From Typha latifolia (lineage: Eukaryota; Streptophyta; Magnoliopsida; Poales; Typhaceae), in assembly GCA_019914945.1 (NCBI GenBank), contig CM034103.1:7750001-7814000 (forward strand): 64,000 bases of DNA, written 5' to 3'. Below the pieces are notes generated by a model. That model was not told the origin of the DNA, made no database searches, and was given only the letters and a program-made list of their open reading frames with translations. Made by a program: the position numbers and the translations under genes. Below are positions 1-12,300 of the stretch, in pieces. Within the stretch, counting starts at the first letter, position 1. Every line of letters starts with the position of its first letter.

Positions 1-1572
1 TGGTCGGGTGAGAGGATTGCTATAGCTTATGGGCGTAGCTCTACATGAGCCTATATTACAGACTTGGTAGTTTGAAATAATGCATATTATGTAGTGTGGT
101 GTTGACATAGCTTATGGGAAGAGCTTAGTGTAAGCTCGATTTTGAGGACTTAATAGTCTAGATCAATTGCATGATAGGTTATTGATTGCTAATACATGTG
201 CACATTAGATGAACATGTTGCGTATGAGATATTGATGCATTGATTTAATCATGATGCGCATATTCATATCTACTTATTGTTGTATCATTTATCACACAGT
301 TTTTAGACTGTAGAAGTATAAACTTGCTGGGCTTTATGCTCACCACCTTCTGGTGGAAATATTTTTAAATTGGTTGAGCCAAAGTTCATGGCGGAGCTGG
401 CGAAGAAATATCATTAATTTCTCTTATTTATTTGTTCTTATAAATTAAGCTTAATAGCCCTTGCGTGGAAAATTTGTTCTGTCTATATATATGGTATTTT
501 GGGGCTTGTCGTAGCCTATGGTGTTATGGATTTCATTTTGTTTGTTTTATTTATGAAAATGTGAACTTTTTCATTTATATATGTTGTTGAAACATTGATC
601 GGTGGCAATTGTTACATTATGTGGAGCCTTAGAGACTAAAACATGAGATGTAGAGCCTAAAGTTTGGAAAGCACTAATTAAAGTGTGTATGTAAATATAG
701 AGTATAAATTCTTTGTAGAATGTATGACCTCACACTAACTGTAATTTGCTTGCTAATTTATTTATTTTTCTTTCTTATAAGTAAGTTCAGCAATGACAAA
801 ATGAATGGTCAAGCCGATTAATCATTATCATAAATTGTTGCAGCTATTTAGAAAAGATAATAGTTACAAGTTTGAGTGCTAAAACTGGAAAAAAAAAGGC
901 ATGACGATGTACTCAATCTGAAGGCTTTCAATATGTAAAGAAGAATGAAGCAACATTGGAACCGTTTAGTAATATGACTGATGATCCACTTTTTATAATT
1001 AACGTTCCTGAATTGAATGTACAAAGATTTTCTCAAGTTACATCGTCCTCAAAAGGCAAAAAAAGAAAAAAGCTCAGAGAGATGAGGGAGTGAAAGAATG
1101 TGGAGTCATATAGGAAAATTTTCATAACATATTTTAGCAATCAAAATAGAAAATTAATGCTATTATAAAAAAAAGTGTGACAACGTATTTATATGGAAGA
1201 AGAGGTTTTCAATTAGCTGATTAATGTTAGAGTTCATTATCGTATGCATCTTAGAGCTTACACATTTCTTACTGAAAATTTGCACAAGTTCAAAACTATT
1301 TTTGGATACCAATTGAGGAACTAAAAGGAATAATGTATAATATTTAAAACTTTTAACAACAGTTGTTTATATTACTTTTAATTATTTTAAAGGATAATTT
1401 TTATAGATATTATAACTTCTGTTGGCTTATTATAATAAAATTAGATAAAGGGTATAATAGTAAATACATTAATTTTTCATTCTTTTCTCTTCTTAAAACC
1501 AAAGAGAGTGAACTTACTTTTCTCTTTATCTCCTCTTTTATTATCTAAACAAGATGAGAGAGAGAGAGAGAG
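1..1572. other. Upstream repeat-derived DNA, no gene recognised
   Basis: No gene could be supported here. The first 650 bases read like the + strand of a long plant gypsy LTR: they repeat short phrases about 'agcttatggg' and contain 'ctgggctttatgctcacc', a phrase type common in such LTRs. The ends of any such element are not visible. At about 960-1090 a short + strand stretch looks coding-like and then basic (KGKKRKK), possibly a transposase fragment, but it has no stable frame. The rest is AT-rich. Confidence 0.4.
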
Positions 1573-1800
1573 TGTAATAACCCAAGGCCCCAAAAAAGCA
1601 GGGATGGGCGCCACGCACCCCAATCACTGGCCCGGCCGTAGCCCCTCCCGACCGTTTCTCTTTCTCTCTTTCTCTCTCTCTCTCGGATTCATTTTCATCC
1701 CCCTCTCTTTCTCTCTCTTTCTCTCTCAAACACCCCTTCTCTCTCACTCTACCCGCTGCCGCCGCCACCTCCACGAACGCCGGTGAGCTTTCCTCATTCT

Positions 1801-1894
<94 letters not shown>

Positions 1895-2140
1895 CTCTCT
1901 TTATCGGCTTTCTCTCGGACCGTCGGAGGGTTGAGCCGTCGGCGAGAGGCCGGCCGCTGAGTGGCCACCAGCAGCTGCACCCCTCCCCCATGGCCCAACC
2001 TTCTTCTTCTTCTTCTTCTTCTTCTTCTCCCCCTCTTTTTTTTTCTTTTTTCTTTCCCTTCTCTCCCTGGCTGCACTCTGCAAGGGGTGCTGGTCTCCAG
2101 CACTATATACAATTCTATATTTTGTTTTTTTTTCTCTTTC

Positions 2141-2172
<32 letters not shown>

Positions 2173-4274
2173 ATTAGTTTAGCTTAGTTAATTTAATGTA
2201 ATTAAGTTATACAAATTAAATATAATTATATCATAGTTAGTATATAGTTCTAATTATACCATGTTTAGCAAAATGCCTGCAATATAAATTACTATTTTAA
2301 TCCTAAGAAATTTTTAGGGTTATGTACGTATATTCTTACGTAATTAATTGCAGTAACTTAATTCTTATTTTCTTAATTATCAAAGAGAATAATAGACAGA
2401 TAAAATATATTCTAAATACACAAATAAATAATATAATTATGATTAATAAATAACAAAAACAAATATAGAAATAAAGAGTACATAATTACAATAAGAAATT
2501 ATTCTTTTGTCTGGTTAATTTTAATTAATAGAAAGACTGACATATTTGTTATAAATAATTTCAGATCCCGACCCCCCTGTTCAAGACCCTGTGGACCTAG
2601 CTATTGAGGCCTGATCGTAATCGTAGCAGCGTGAATGAGTGGTGGTTTGGTATTTCAGTGGTGTGAGTAGTCTTATCCCTTAGACGCCTTTCTCAAATTA
2701 GGTTATATTATACATTTATGTACATGCATGTTTTGGCCTCCAGCATGATTATATGATTTTATCTAGAGATGATTATAGTCGAGCATATTTTATCATGCAT
2801 TCGATTATGCTGATTTGGAATATGAGTACATTGGTGACATATATAGAGATGATTAGAGATGATTTTACTATTATGATTGTTTACCGAGTTGATCCGTAGC
2901 ATGAGTATGCATGTGTTGACGATACAGTTGGAGACTACATTACATCATTTTCTCTTGATTCCTATTTCACCTAAAATCCTGTTATGCATTGACTCGTTAT
3001 CATGCTGGATATATGCATATGATCTGTCATTTAGAAGGAAAACATGAAATGTGATTGATAGGATAGTTGATAGAAAGCGTGAGGATACCCGAGTGGGCGC
3101 GATGGTTAGGACGCGCTTGGTGGATGATTGATCGCTCGACATGGTCGCGATCCTATTGGCCTTACGTCCGAGGTCATTAGTTTGTGTGCGCAGCAGACAT
3201 TCGGACACATGCCGTTCGCGAGGGCATATGTGGCGAGTTATCCTCACGAGATTTCTATCAGCTAGAAGGGTGCCCGGTCTGGATGGATGTTGATACCCTT
3301 AGCGGATGGCAGGGTATGATTATATTTGAGATACTCCTTGCGGATGGCAAAGTATGCTCTGAGCCTTCGGGCATGATGTTGAGACTAGATACCGAGTGTT
3401 GACTATGCACAGTGGTCTAGTATGATGATATTATATCGAGATGTCGGTGATGATCGTGATGTTGAGAAATATATATGATTTTATTATTATCTGACATACA
3501 TGATTATTGAGTGGTCAATATACATCATATATAATTATATCTGATATCATAGCATTGTCATGGTCGGCATGCATCATGTGTCATATTTGAGAGAGAGTTA
3601 TGATGATCATATGACGTGGTGATCTGTTTATTCATTGTCGAGGATTATGTATTCTTATCAGTTATGATATGTTATCTATATTTTATTTATGTATTAATGA
3701 CACATTCATTTACACATTCATAACATGATACTTTTTCTGATTCATATTATTCATTACTTGATTTACGCTCTGTTTGGACTGATTCGGGGTAAGGTCTATT
3801 CACTGAGCCTTTAGCTCATGACTCTCTTGTTTTCTCCTTTCCAAAAACCCATGTGAACGAGAGGAACCCTTAGAGGTCTTGCTGGTGAGTGAGGAGTAGA
3901 GTATGGTTAGTGTTGTATGCCAGTTGAGTTATCTTATCTGATGTAATAGTTGACATCCTCCAAAGTGTATCTGTATTTTTGTCTTATATTTTAGCAGGTG
4001 ACTTTGTACTTGTATAATTATGTATATAACTCTGTTGTGTACATGTAGTTGTGAAAAGCTCTTGATGATGTGTTGTGGCCTATGTGGGGCCCAAGTAAGG
4101 TTATCTGTATGCTGTTGACAGTTAGACTTGAGTTATTCTTAGTTTAGATATTGTGGATAAAATTATGATGTGCTACATATTTATTTGATTGTCAGTAACA
4201 AACTAAATGGTCAAGTACTATGCACGTGCCGTGTGGGCTCGTGCTATGCATGTGTTTAGAGTGTGGGTGTCACA
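1573..4274 (+). mobile_element. Candidate solo LTR of a Ty3/gypsy element
   Basis: The segment starts TGTAATAACCC and ends GTGGGTGTCACA, so it has the TG...CA ends of an LTR. It is about 2.7 kb. No primer-binding site or internal coding region adjoins either end. The flanking five bases are GAGAG and GATAG, which match at 4 of 5 positions, fitting a slightly decayed target duplication. The body has a pyrimidine-rich promoter-proximal part and a region near 3780-3900 with phrases seen in plant Tekay/Del-like LTRs. The part at 3060-3330 is clearly homologous to the reverse complement of 40690-41000. A solo LTR forms when the two LTRs of one element recombine. The left boundary lies in a GA repeat, so it is less certain. 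Confidence 0.6.
1805..1892 (+). repeat. (CT)44 microsatellite
   Basis: An uninterrupted CT dinucleotide run of about 88 bases lies inside the solo LTR, in the part that would form the start of its transcript. A (TTC)9 run follows at 2001-2028 and a (TA)n run at about 2142-2166. Long open frames across these runs are artefacts of the repeat. Confidence 0.95.
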
Positions 4275-6030
4275 GATAGAGTTATTTTTTCTTTTCTCTT
4301 ATTTTATCTTATTTCCTCTTATTTTCTCTTATTTCATTTCCTTCTCTTTACTCAATTCCCTTCTCTTTCTTTTAGATGATATAGCTGGTGATCCACGATG
4401 GAGATGTTTCTTGCTAATAGGGAAATCTAGGGCACCACAATTAATACATTCGAGATGTTTGACGATTTATGGTCCTACTTTGATGGGCGTCTAACATAGT
4501 GATAATGGCTTTATGAGGAATAGAGCCAATTTGCCATCAATGAAGCAAGAGTAAAGATTGACGCTAACATTTAGGATAATATTGAGAAAGCAAGGATTAA
4601 CATCTGTGGTGGTACAAAGGGTACAAAGGAGGATTATAATGATTCATAAATGAATATATTTTTGTGTTAGGGAAAAATTAATAGAAAAATATACGAAGAA
4701 GAATAGGAGGAGGGGGGAGCAAAGAGAAAAGCGAGAGAAAAGAGGAAAGGATTTAGGTGATGGGGTTAAATGATTTTTTATGTATAAGTCTTTATAATCA
4801 GTCTTTAAATATAGTATCGATTATTAATTAAAAAAATATAAATTATTGTTAGAATTTTATACTTAAATTATAAATTCTTTATTATATATATATAGATTTT
4901 AAATATAAAGAAAGAGAGAGATGAGAATAAAAGATACTAATATGTCAGAGATGGGATGAAATGACACATACTGGTGATTGATTTAGTAACTTTAGGATGG
5001 ATGAGAAGAGCTTGGAGTGCTGGGAAAGACTTTTATAGCTGCAATATCTATTTTTAACCCTCAGGTTTGACTTATTGGAGAGTTTTCCAAACTATTAATT
5101 GAAATAGAAGGACAACATGGGTATTGAGAATATTCATTTGATAGATTAAATGCCTGGTAATCCTAACAACGGCTAATTAAGTTTAGACCAAAAATTTTAG
5201 GATTGTAATTATTTAAGAGAAGAAAATACTAATAATTTCAGCATCTTTGTTTTATATATAATATACTAATCTGATCAACGTTTTAATGTGACAACTGAAA
5301 AAAAAAGCTAAGACGAACTTAAGCTTAATCAATCAGCGTTTTATTTAAAAAATTTCAAATAAAGTGCTGATAGTTTCAGCATTTGATATACTGATAAATT
5401 AAGGTTTTTATTATTTTTAACTTACATATATAAATGTTGAACTTATTAGCAATCTTATCTAACAACATTTGACTAATAGCTACCGTAAAACATACTCCTC
5501 TGTATATAAAGCTTAGGGTGGTCTATTTGAGAAATAGGCTTGAGACAACATTCATTAGTTTGGTTAAAAAAAAAGAAAAAGTAAACTGTGATTAATAAGT
5601 ATTACAAAAGTAAAATTTTAGAGCAGTTTGATCCCTGTCCTGACCACATGGATATTTTGTAATTTTCTTGATATTATAAGAATATATGAACCCATTAATT
5701 TATGATAAGAAAAGTAGTTTCAATAGCATTTCATCTGAGAGCAAGCTATTCCTGCTTTCTCAGCTATCATTACCATGCCCTTCTACTAGTACAATCCTTT
5801 TTAATATAAAAGAAAAACGCACGTCAGATATCAAATAGAACTCCAGATGTGACTCACAACAGCTAAACACACCTACACGCACACTTACGACCCCACCGCA
5901 CTACTCTCAACTCCCCTCTTTCTCTCTCTCTCCCCGCAAAATAAATTAAGTTATTAACAGGAAGTAGTACCTAAAAGGAAGCGGCTGTTCTTCTCCCCTC
6001 TACAACGGCGCTCATCAAAAGAGACCCCAA
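4275..6030. other. Intergenic DNA upstream of the host gene
   Basis: No coding region was found. 4280-4375 is T- and CT-rich. An imperfect hairpin lies at 5333-5370, with 14-base arms matching at 12 positions around an AT loop. Near the gene the sequence becomes pyrimidine-rich, with CT tracts at 5915-5933 and 6075-6118, as is usual around plant transcription starts. Confidence 0.5.
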
Positions 6031-6032
6031 TC

Positions 6033-6041
6033 TTATATAGA
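6033..6041 (+). promoter_or_regulatory. Probable TATA box of the TMEM120-like gene
   Basis: TTATATAGA lies about 100 bases before the start codon. A CT-rich stretch (a plant Y-patch-like leader) follows at 6068-6118. This spacing would put the transcription start near 6065 and give a leader of roughly 70 bases. The assignment rests on motif and position only. Confidence 0.55.
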
Positions 6042-6138
6042 GAGGAGGGACGGAGGACGAACACACCCACCATCTCCTTCTCCTCTCTCTCACTGTCTCT
6101 CTCTGTCTCTCTCTCTTCCTGTGTATAGAGAAGGATAG

Positions 6139-6354
6139 ATGGCGGGATCCTCCGATGCCCTGTTGGAAGAGGCGGCGCGTGCGGCGGAGCAGACGCGGGA
6201 GCTACGCGACGCCGCGGCATCGCTCGCTTCGAGGACCTGGAGCGAGGAGCAGTCTCTGCGGCAGCGAGCCCTCGCGGTCGAATCCGATCTCCGGAGACTC
6301 CAGACCGCGATCGAGAAGCGCGGGGGTGCCCTCGATCCTAAGATCGCGGATAAG
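6139..6354 (+). CDS. TMEM120: TMEM120-like exon 1 (residues 1-72)
   Basis: This GC-rich exon encodes the N-terminal helical, Ala/Glu/Arg-rich part beginning [18 protein letters not shown]. It ends in AAG before GTTGAT with phase 0. The GC content is far above that of later exons, a 5' gradient typical of many monocot genes. Confidence 0.9.
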
Positions 6355-9300
6355 GTTGATCCTTTTGTAGCTTCAAATGTGGTAGGATTCGCAGTAATGT
6401 CTCGAAATCTGAGATGTTTACGTTTTAGATCGATGAGGAGTTGTACCGGGCTAGGTGCGCGATTGGGGATGGGGATGTGGCCTCGCTGCTTCCGAGCAAG
6501 GCTCAGGGTTGGTTCTTCTCGCTTCTCCAGATTCGATTTCTCTTCTGCTCTTATTGATTGTTGATTTGAGTCTCTTTTCTTGATTTGGGATTGGCTAGGA
6601 CGTTTCCTGAAGATGTTTCTTGGCCCGGTGAATGTGCGGGCCTCGAGGAAGGATGTGCAGCTAAAGATGAAGGAAGAATATAACAGCTATAGGGTAGGCA
6701 GCACCTTTTCCTTGTGCTATGTAGAGATTGATATCCATGTCATATTTTTAGCAATAACTTGATAATATCAAGAGCTTGGAAAAATTTAGGTCGACGTGAT
6801 TTGTTGCATTCTTTCTGTTGTGGTAGCACTGGAAGAGTGGCTCTCACCAGTGATAACTAGCATGCATGCCAAGATGCAGCAGCATGTTGTGGTGATGAGC
6901 AGGAAATAGATGAGTGGTTTGTAGAGTAGAGATCATGTCTTCGTCTTTGTACATTTAATTGTCAAAGCATTGCTGTAGTGGTTAGTTTAGGTGCGTTTAC
7001 TATGAGTAGGTGCTATTGTTCCTTCTAGGATGCATCTAAACAAGACTTGTATCTGCATTCTAGGATAATTGCCAAGCATCATTGCTCAGAATTAGATGCG
7101 CTGAAGTAAGCAATTGTGCACTGGGCTTTTGTCTTATATGTATGTATATCTGTTGAGATGCTTCATTTTAGAGCAGCGGAGAGAGTAGCCATATTCAAAG
7201 TTCTCTTTCCTTAGATTTCCAATTCTATGGACTATCCTAATTTTCTGGGTTTTTGATCCAGTTATAATGGAGCTATTTGATGGCTTCTGACTCAGTTCAT
7301 TTATTTGTTGTCTTTCTATGTTCCTAGGTAGTTAAGTAAAAATTGGGAATGCTTGTACATGAGAAATGCGCTATTGCTAACATCATTTACCTTTATGTAG
7401 ATATGAAAGTAATAGTTATAATATAGATATGTAGTAGAGGAAAATATAGATGAGCATGTGAAGTGAGACAATCTACTTCTTCACTGATGCTTGATTCACG
7501 TTTATAATTTTATCCATTTCTGGAAAAAGTATGTGGTGTCTACTAGACTACTACCCCTCTGATGCTTGATTGATGCTTGATTCACCATTAATAAGTTTAT
7601 CCATTTCTTAAAAAAATATGTAGTCAAGGGAAACAGAGATGAGCATGTGAAGTGAGGCAGTCTACTACTTGTCTAATGCTTGATTTATTTTTAATAAGTT
7701 TATCCATTTCTGAAGAAAATCTATAAGATTTAAGCAAACCTGAAGAGAGATTCATGATGTAGCTGCGCTTTGTTCTTAAAGCATAGGATAGTAAGATGAG
7801 TCTCTAGCAATGTCCTGATTGTTGAGTTCTCTAGCAAACATAGTCTACAGAATTCTTCTATCTGTAAGTTTAAGGTAAAACAAATATGAAGATCCACTTG
7901 TTTCTTAGCTGTAATTAAATCTATCCTATCTTCTTGTAATATTAAATTTTGAATGAAGAAGTCACTGAAGTGCCATTTGCACACAAATTGATGCCAATGT
8001 CATCCAAGGGATTGGGCAGTATAAGTTGATATTGGTAGAAGAATTTCATTAATATGTAGAACTTGGTTCTACCTCTTGATGAGTGATTTCAGATAGTGAT
8101 AATTAAAATGATTTTGGTCATGTAATTAGTGAGCATAAATATTAGTCAAATCACAGCATAATTTAATTTGATGGTTCTTGTACAATATACAAGAGGGCAT
8201 ATGAGAAGAATTGATACATTATATATCTTAAATAAGTTACATGGAACAATTCAATAAAGTATTTTTTAATGGGCCTGATACACTTAGATATGATCTTTTC
8301 TTATTGCATTAGGTGTTTATTTTCATTAAAATAAAATTTCTGTAGGTCACGTTCGAACGCAGGAGAGGTTACGTTCGAACGCTCTTGCAAACGCCTGCAT
8401 CAGGTTCGCAAATACAGATAACGCATATTGTGCGTTCGAACACCAACATCGCGTTCGCACTTACAGAGAACGTGTTTTGGTATGTTTGAATGCGATCGGG
8501 CGCGTTCGAACGTGATTGACGGGAATCCTCTAGAATTAGGGTTTTATATTGTTTTAGGACTTGTTGGCTAGGCTCTATATATATGTGGATGGCAGCCAAA
8601 TTAATTATGCAATTGGATTATTGATTTCTTGCTTCTTATCTTATCTCTAGACTTTTTCCTTCTCCTTCTTCACCAACCTTCCACCTCTACCGTTGGCAAG
8701 GCCTCTCTTAACTTCTAATTTTTCTCGGTTGTCGAGCCATCCCTCTTCTTTGGGATCTCGACCACTTTGTTCCCTTCGTCTACATTCTTTAACCATATCC
8801 ACAATCCACCTTCATCTCCGTACCCATCCATAACTCTAACATCTATTCCACTCGTCACCACCACCATCACCCACGTTATCACCCACGTTATTCCGTGTTT
8901 TCGTCCCTGCTACAGTTCGAATTTGCGAAGGGCGTAAATACGAAAGTTGTAGATCAGGAAGTTACGGATCTAACTCAATTGGTTTCGTAATTTTCTAACT
9001 ATTGGAGAATATTTGACGAATATTTTTCCACAGTCGCGCAGGCTGATTCTTGTAATACATCTAGATCTTGAAGGAATCGTTGGGTAGTCTATCTTTGGTT
9101 CAAGAACTTATCAAGTGGTATCAGAGCTTAACAGGGCCATAAGATTTTTTTCTTCTCAATCGGTTCATATTTCATAATTTGATGTTATGGTGATGAAAAT
9201 GAGAACTTTTGAATTTATCATAGCAGTAGCCTTACCATACCTGCACATGAACTAATTATTAGATTAGATAAGAGAACTTCTATATTTTAGTACTTGATCA

Positions 9301-12300
9301 CTTTTACCATATCGCCTTGGTAATGTTAACTTCTTTCATAACAGGATAGAACGGCGTTTTTGTTTCTTCTGTTTCCATCCACTTTACTTTTCTTAAGGTC
9401 TTGGATATGGGAGGGATGCTTTCCAGCATTGCCAGTTCAGTTATACCAGGTATTAGATTACTGAAAATATTTCTCTTATAGTTATATAAAACACACCTCT
9501 ATAGTCCAAAATTTTAGTAATAATAGTACTGGTTTATCTATTACAGGCTTGGCTATTATTTCTCTACACAAGTTTAGCTTTGCGAGAAAACATATTGAGA
9601 GTTAATGGAAGTGACATTCGTTCTTGGTAAGTAACATTTTCTTCTCATGCAATACTTTTCAAATGCTATGTCCTGTCATCATTAAGTTCAGGAAAATGTT
9701 TTGTATGCCTTCTAGTAGAGGGAATTTAATTTTAAATGGAAAACTGTATAGTGTAATTATATGTGGGCAATCTTTTGTAAAGAGAAGTCATTTGTTTTCT
9801 CCCTAAGCTTCAGTGCCAATGTCAGTCCAGACCATATTTTGGGAAAAAGCTGGAGTAAGTAAAAATTGTCTTAGTATATTGGAAATTACAGTAATCCTTT
9901 TCAAATGTTGAATAATAGCATATATCATAGCCTCAGTGTGGTGATGTTTCCCTTAACAAGAATGAGTACTAGAGCACATTTGGCCTTTATGGAATGTACC
10001 TGGGTTTGGCATCAACACTGAGCAATTTGTTGCTGCAATGGGTTCAACTGCGTAAACTTGTTTCCTCTGTTCAGCTCTATCTCATTTTAATCAACCTATC
10101 AATCTAAGCACTATAAGATTTTTTTTTTAAACACTACATTTTTCATTTTGAATCATGTCTTTGTGGCATCTTCAACTTGGTTCAAGCACTCCTCCAAATA
10201 GAGATGCTGCAGGTAAGGTTGAAATCTTCCTATGGTCCTTGCTGCTCCCGTTCATTTGCACTTCGACATTTGAACTGGACTGGGCATGTGTCTAGTAGGA
10301 AATAGGTTTGCGAAAGTGGCTTGATTCACCAGCTGTCTCAACTCTTCGCTTTATGTTAGCCTATCTATAGGTCCAGTTGGTGCTTCACTCTTTTGTTCTG
10401 TTTGGGACGATGCCGGGGAATGCATTGATGGGGCAAATAACAAGAGAAAAGAATACCTTTCTTTTCGTTGCAGGAGATAAGCCGAGTCATCAGAAGATAA
10501 GGGAACTTAGCTGGTCTGTAAGCCACTTGGACTATGATATATATCCATCAGATACATAGGGATTTCTTTCTGATTGACCTAGAATATATAGATATGTTGT
10601 CTCATCAAAAGATAGGAATAGGTGATTTACCCTAATTATTTATAAATCCAATCTTCCCTATCTATTAAATCACTTGCGATCTACAGTTCAAATAATGCGA
10701 AATCTTGAAGTGAGTTGCAGATAAAAGAAATTAAAGAAAAAAGCAGAATAAGGACCTTAGAAAGCATTGCATCTCCTTATCCATCAATGAGTAATTACAA
10801 TCTGAAAAGTTACAGTAAAAATGAATTCTTTCATGGAAAAAACACCAATAAATCAGCTAGCAGACTTACTATAAGATAAAATGTAGGAATTTGCCTTCTT
10901 TCATCATATTAATGTTTCAGTCATGAGGTAATATGACCACAAGATAGGCTGAATAGATGTCAAAATAGGATTTTCAGCTGAAAGGATAACAATAAAGAAG
11001 AGAGGGAGAAATGGAGGGGAATACTATCCTTTGTGAGGGAGAAAAGTAAGATAAGAGAGAAGAAGTGCTGTCAGGATTGTGAAAGAAAATAGAAAACTCT
11101 CCTGGTGGAGAAGAAGAGAACCGTGTTGTTGGACAACAGTACATGGGGGACCCTTTGCACATGGATGTGATTTTCCTCTTGCAAGGCAAGGCGGTGAGAT
11201 CTTTCTTTTGGATCCATCTTGTTGTCCTGGTCCTGCCTTGATTTATTTTATTTGTAAAAGTGATTTTGATTGATTTCCAATTTGTTTACACCTTGATTGT
11301 ACCGTAATTACCAATCCCTGTTCCTTAGGTGGATATACCATCATTACTGTGCCATGCTGATGGCTCTTGTAAGTCTTACATGGGAGATAAAGGGACAACC
11401 TGACTGTGCCAACAAACAGGTATTTGCTTAGTCATTTCCTCATCATTATGATCCTAGAACCCAACCAATAGCTTTTTGCAGAGAGGGGTGCAACTATTTT
11501 TAGCATGGGCTATAATGCAAGGTGTTGCAATGCTTCTTCAGAACAGATACCAGCGCCAAAGATTATATACTCGCATTGCTCTAGGGAAGGTAACAATCTA
11601 CATTGTTTTTAGTTATTTCTGGTATATGGAAAACTAGTTTTCTTGATTGACATGCCATTCATGCCTGCAATTTATCTCCTGAGGGTTCTATTTATGAGAT
11701 CTTTTATTGTTGATAATCATACTTATCTCATATTGTCTTACTTACCTAACTTGTGTACCTGTAAGTAAGGTCAAAGTGTCAAACAATTATTATATACTTC
11801 TTATAGGAGTTCATGCTTCTTATAGGTACTTGCTGGTTACCTTATTTTTGTTTAACTTGTTGCATTAGGCATAAACTGCTACCATATCCCAGTGACTTTA
11901 TTTTGCATATTCTATTGTTCACAATCTGAGTAGGTCTAATGTTGTGATCCTAATAGGATATAGGCCTTAACTGTGGAGATCCTGCTATTGTATTCTGGGA
12001 GGTAAACATGAGGTGAGGAGGTGAGGAATGAAAGTGGAGTTCAGAAGTATTGTGGAATGATGAGTTTTTTTTATCCCAACCTGTTGTGCTTTTTGAGGCA
12101 GAGGCACAAATTGTCAAGAAAGTGATTTACAACATCCTCAGAATTTCATCATTATGGAATTAGCTTCTGCTCCATCTTTTTTTTACTAGGATATCTGGAT
12201 ATTATCGTTGACATGGGTATGACATAATGCTCTATGTGGCTCCTGAAAGAGATAGTCTATTGGTAATGTAGTACAATTTTTCTAAATATGCTTTTGCATG

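Larger units (their letters stand above)
6694..9344 (+). other. Intron 3 (2651 bp) with an inserted LTR remnant
   Basis: It starts GTAGGC and ends ATAACAG. It contains a local direct repeat (7449-7725) and a gypsy LTR with attached primer-binding site (8276-9133), in the same orientation as the gene. No other gene was found in it. Confidence 0.9.

Noticed and set aside
848..1036. 62-codon minus-strand frame
   Set aside because: No recognised domain and AT-rich; composition typical of chance.
1508..2187. Open frames of 60-134 codons on both strands
   Set aside because: They come from CT/GA and TTC repeats; the predicted proteins are strings of Leu-Ser or Arg-Glu.
4207..4494. 95-codon + strand frame
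   Set aside because: It starts inside the solo LTR end and runs through a T-rich tract; no family features.
6155..6370. 71-codon frame overlapping exon 1
   Set aside because: Out of frame with the conserved TMEM120-like protein; shadow frame in GC-rich DNA.
9116..9128. tRNA-like TGGTATCAGAGC, also at 20304, 31441, 41935, 52168 and 59109
   Set aside because: These are retroelement primer-binding sites; no cloverleaf follows, so they are not tRNA genes.
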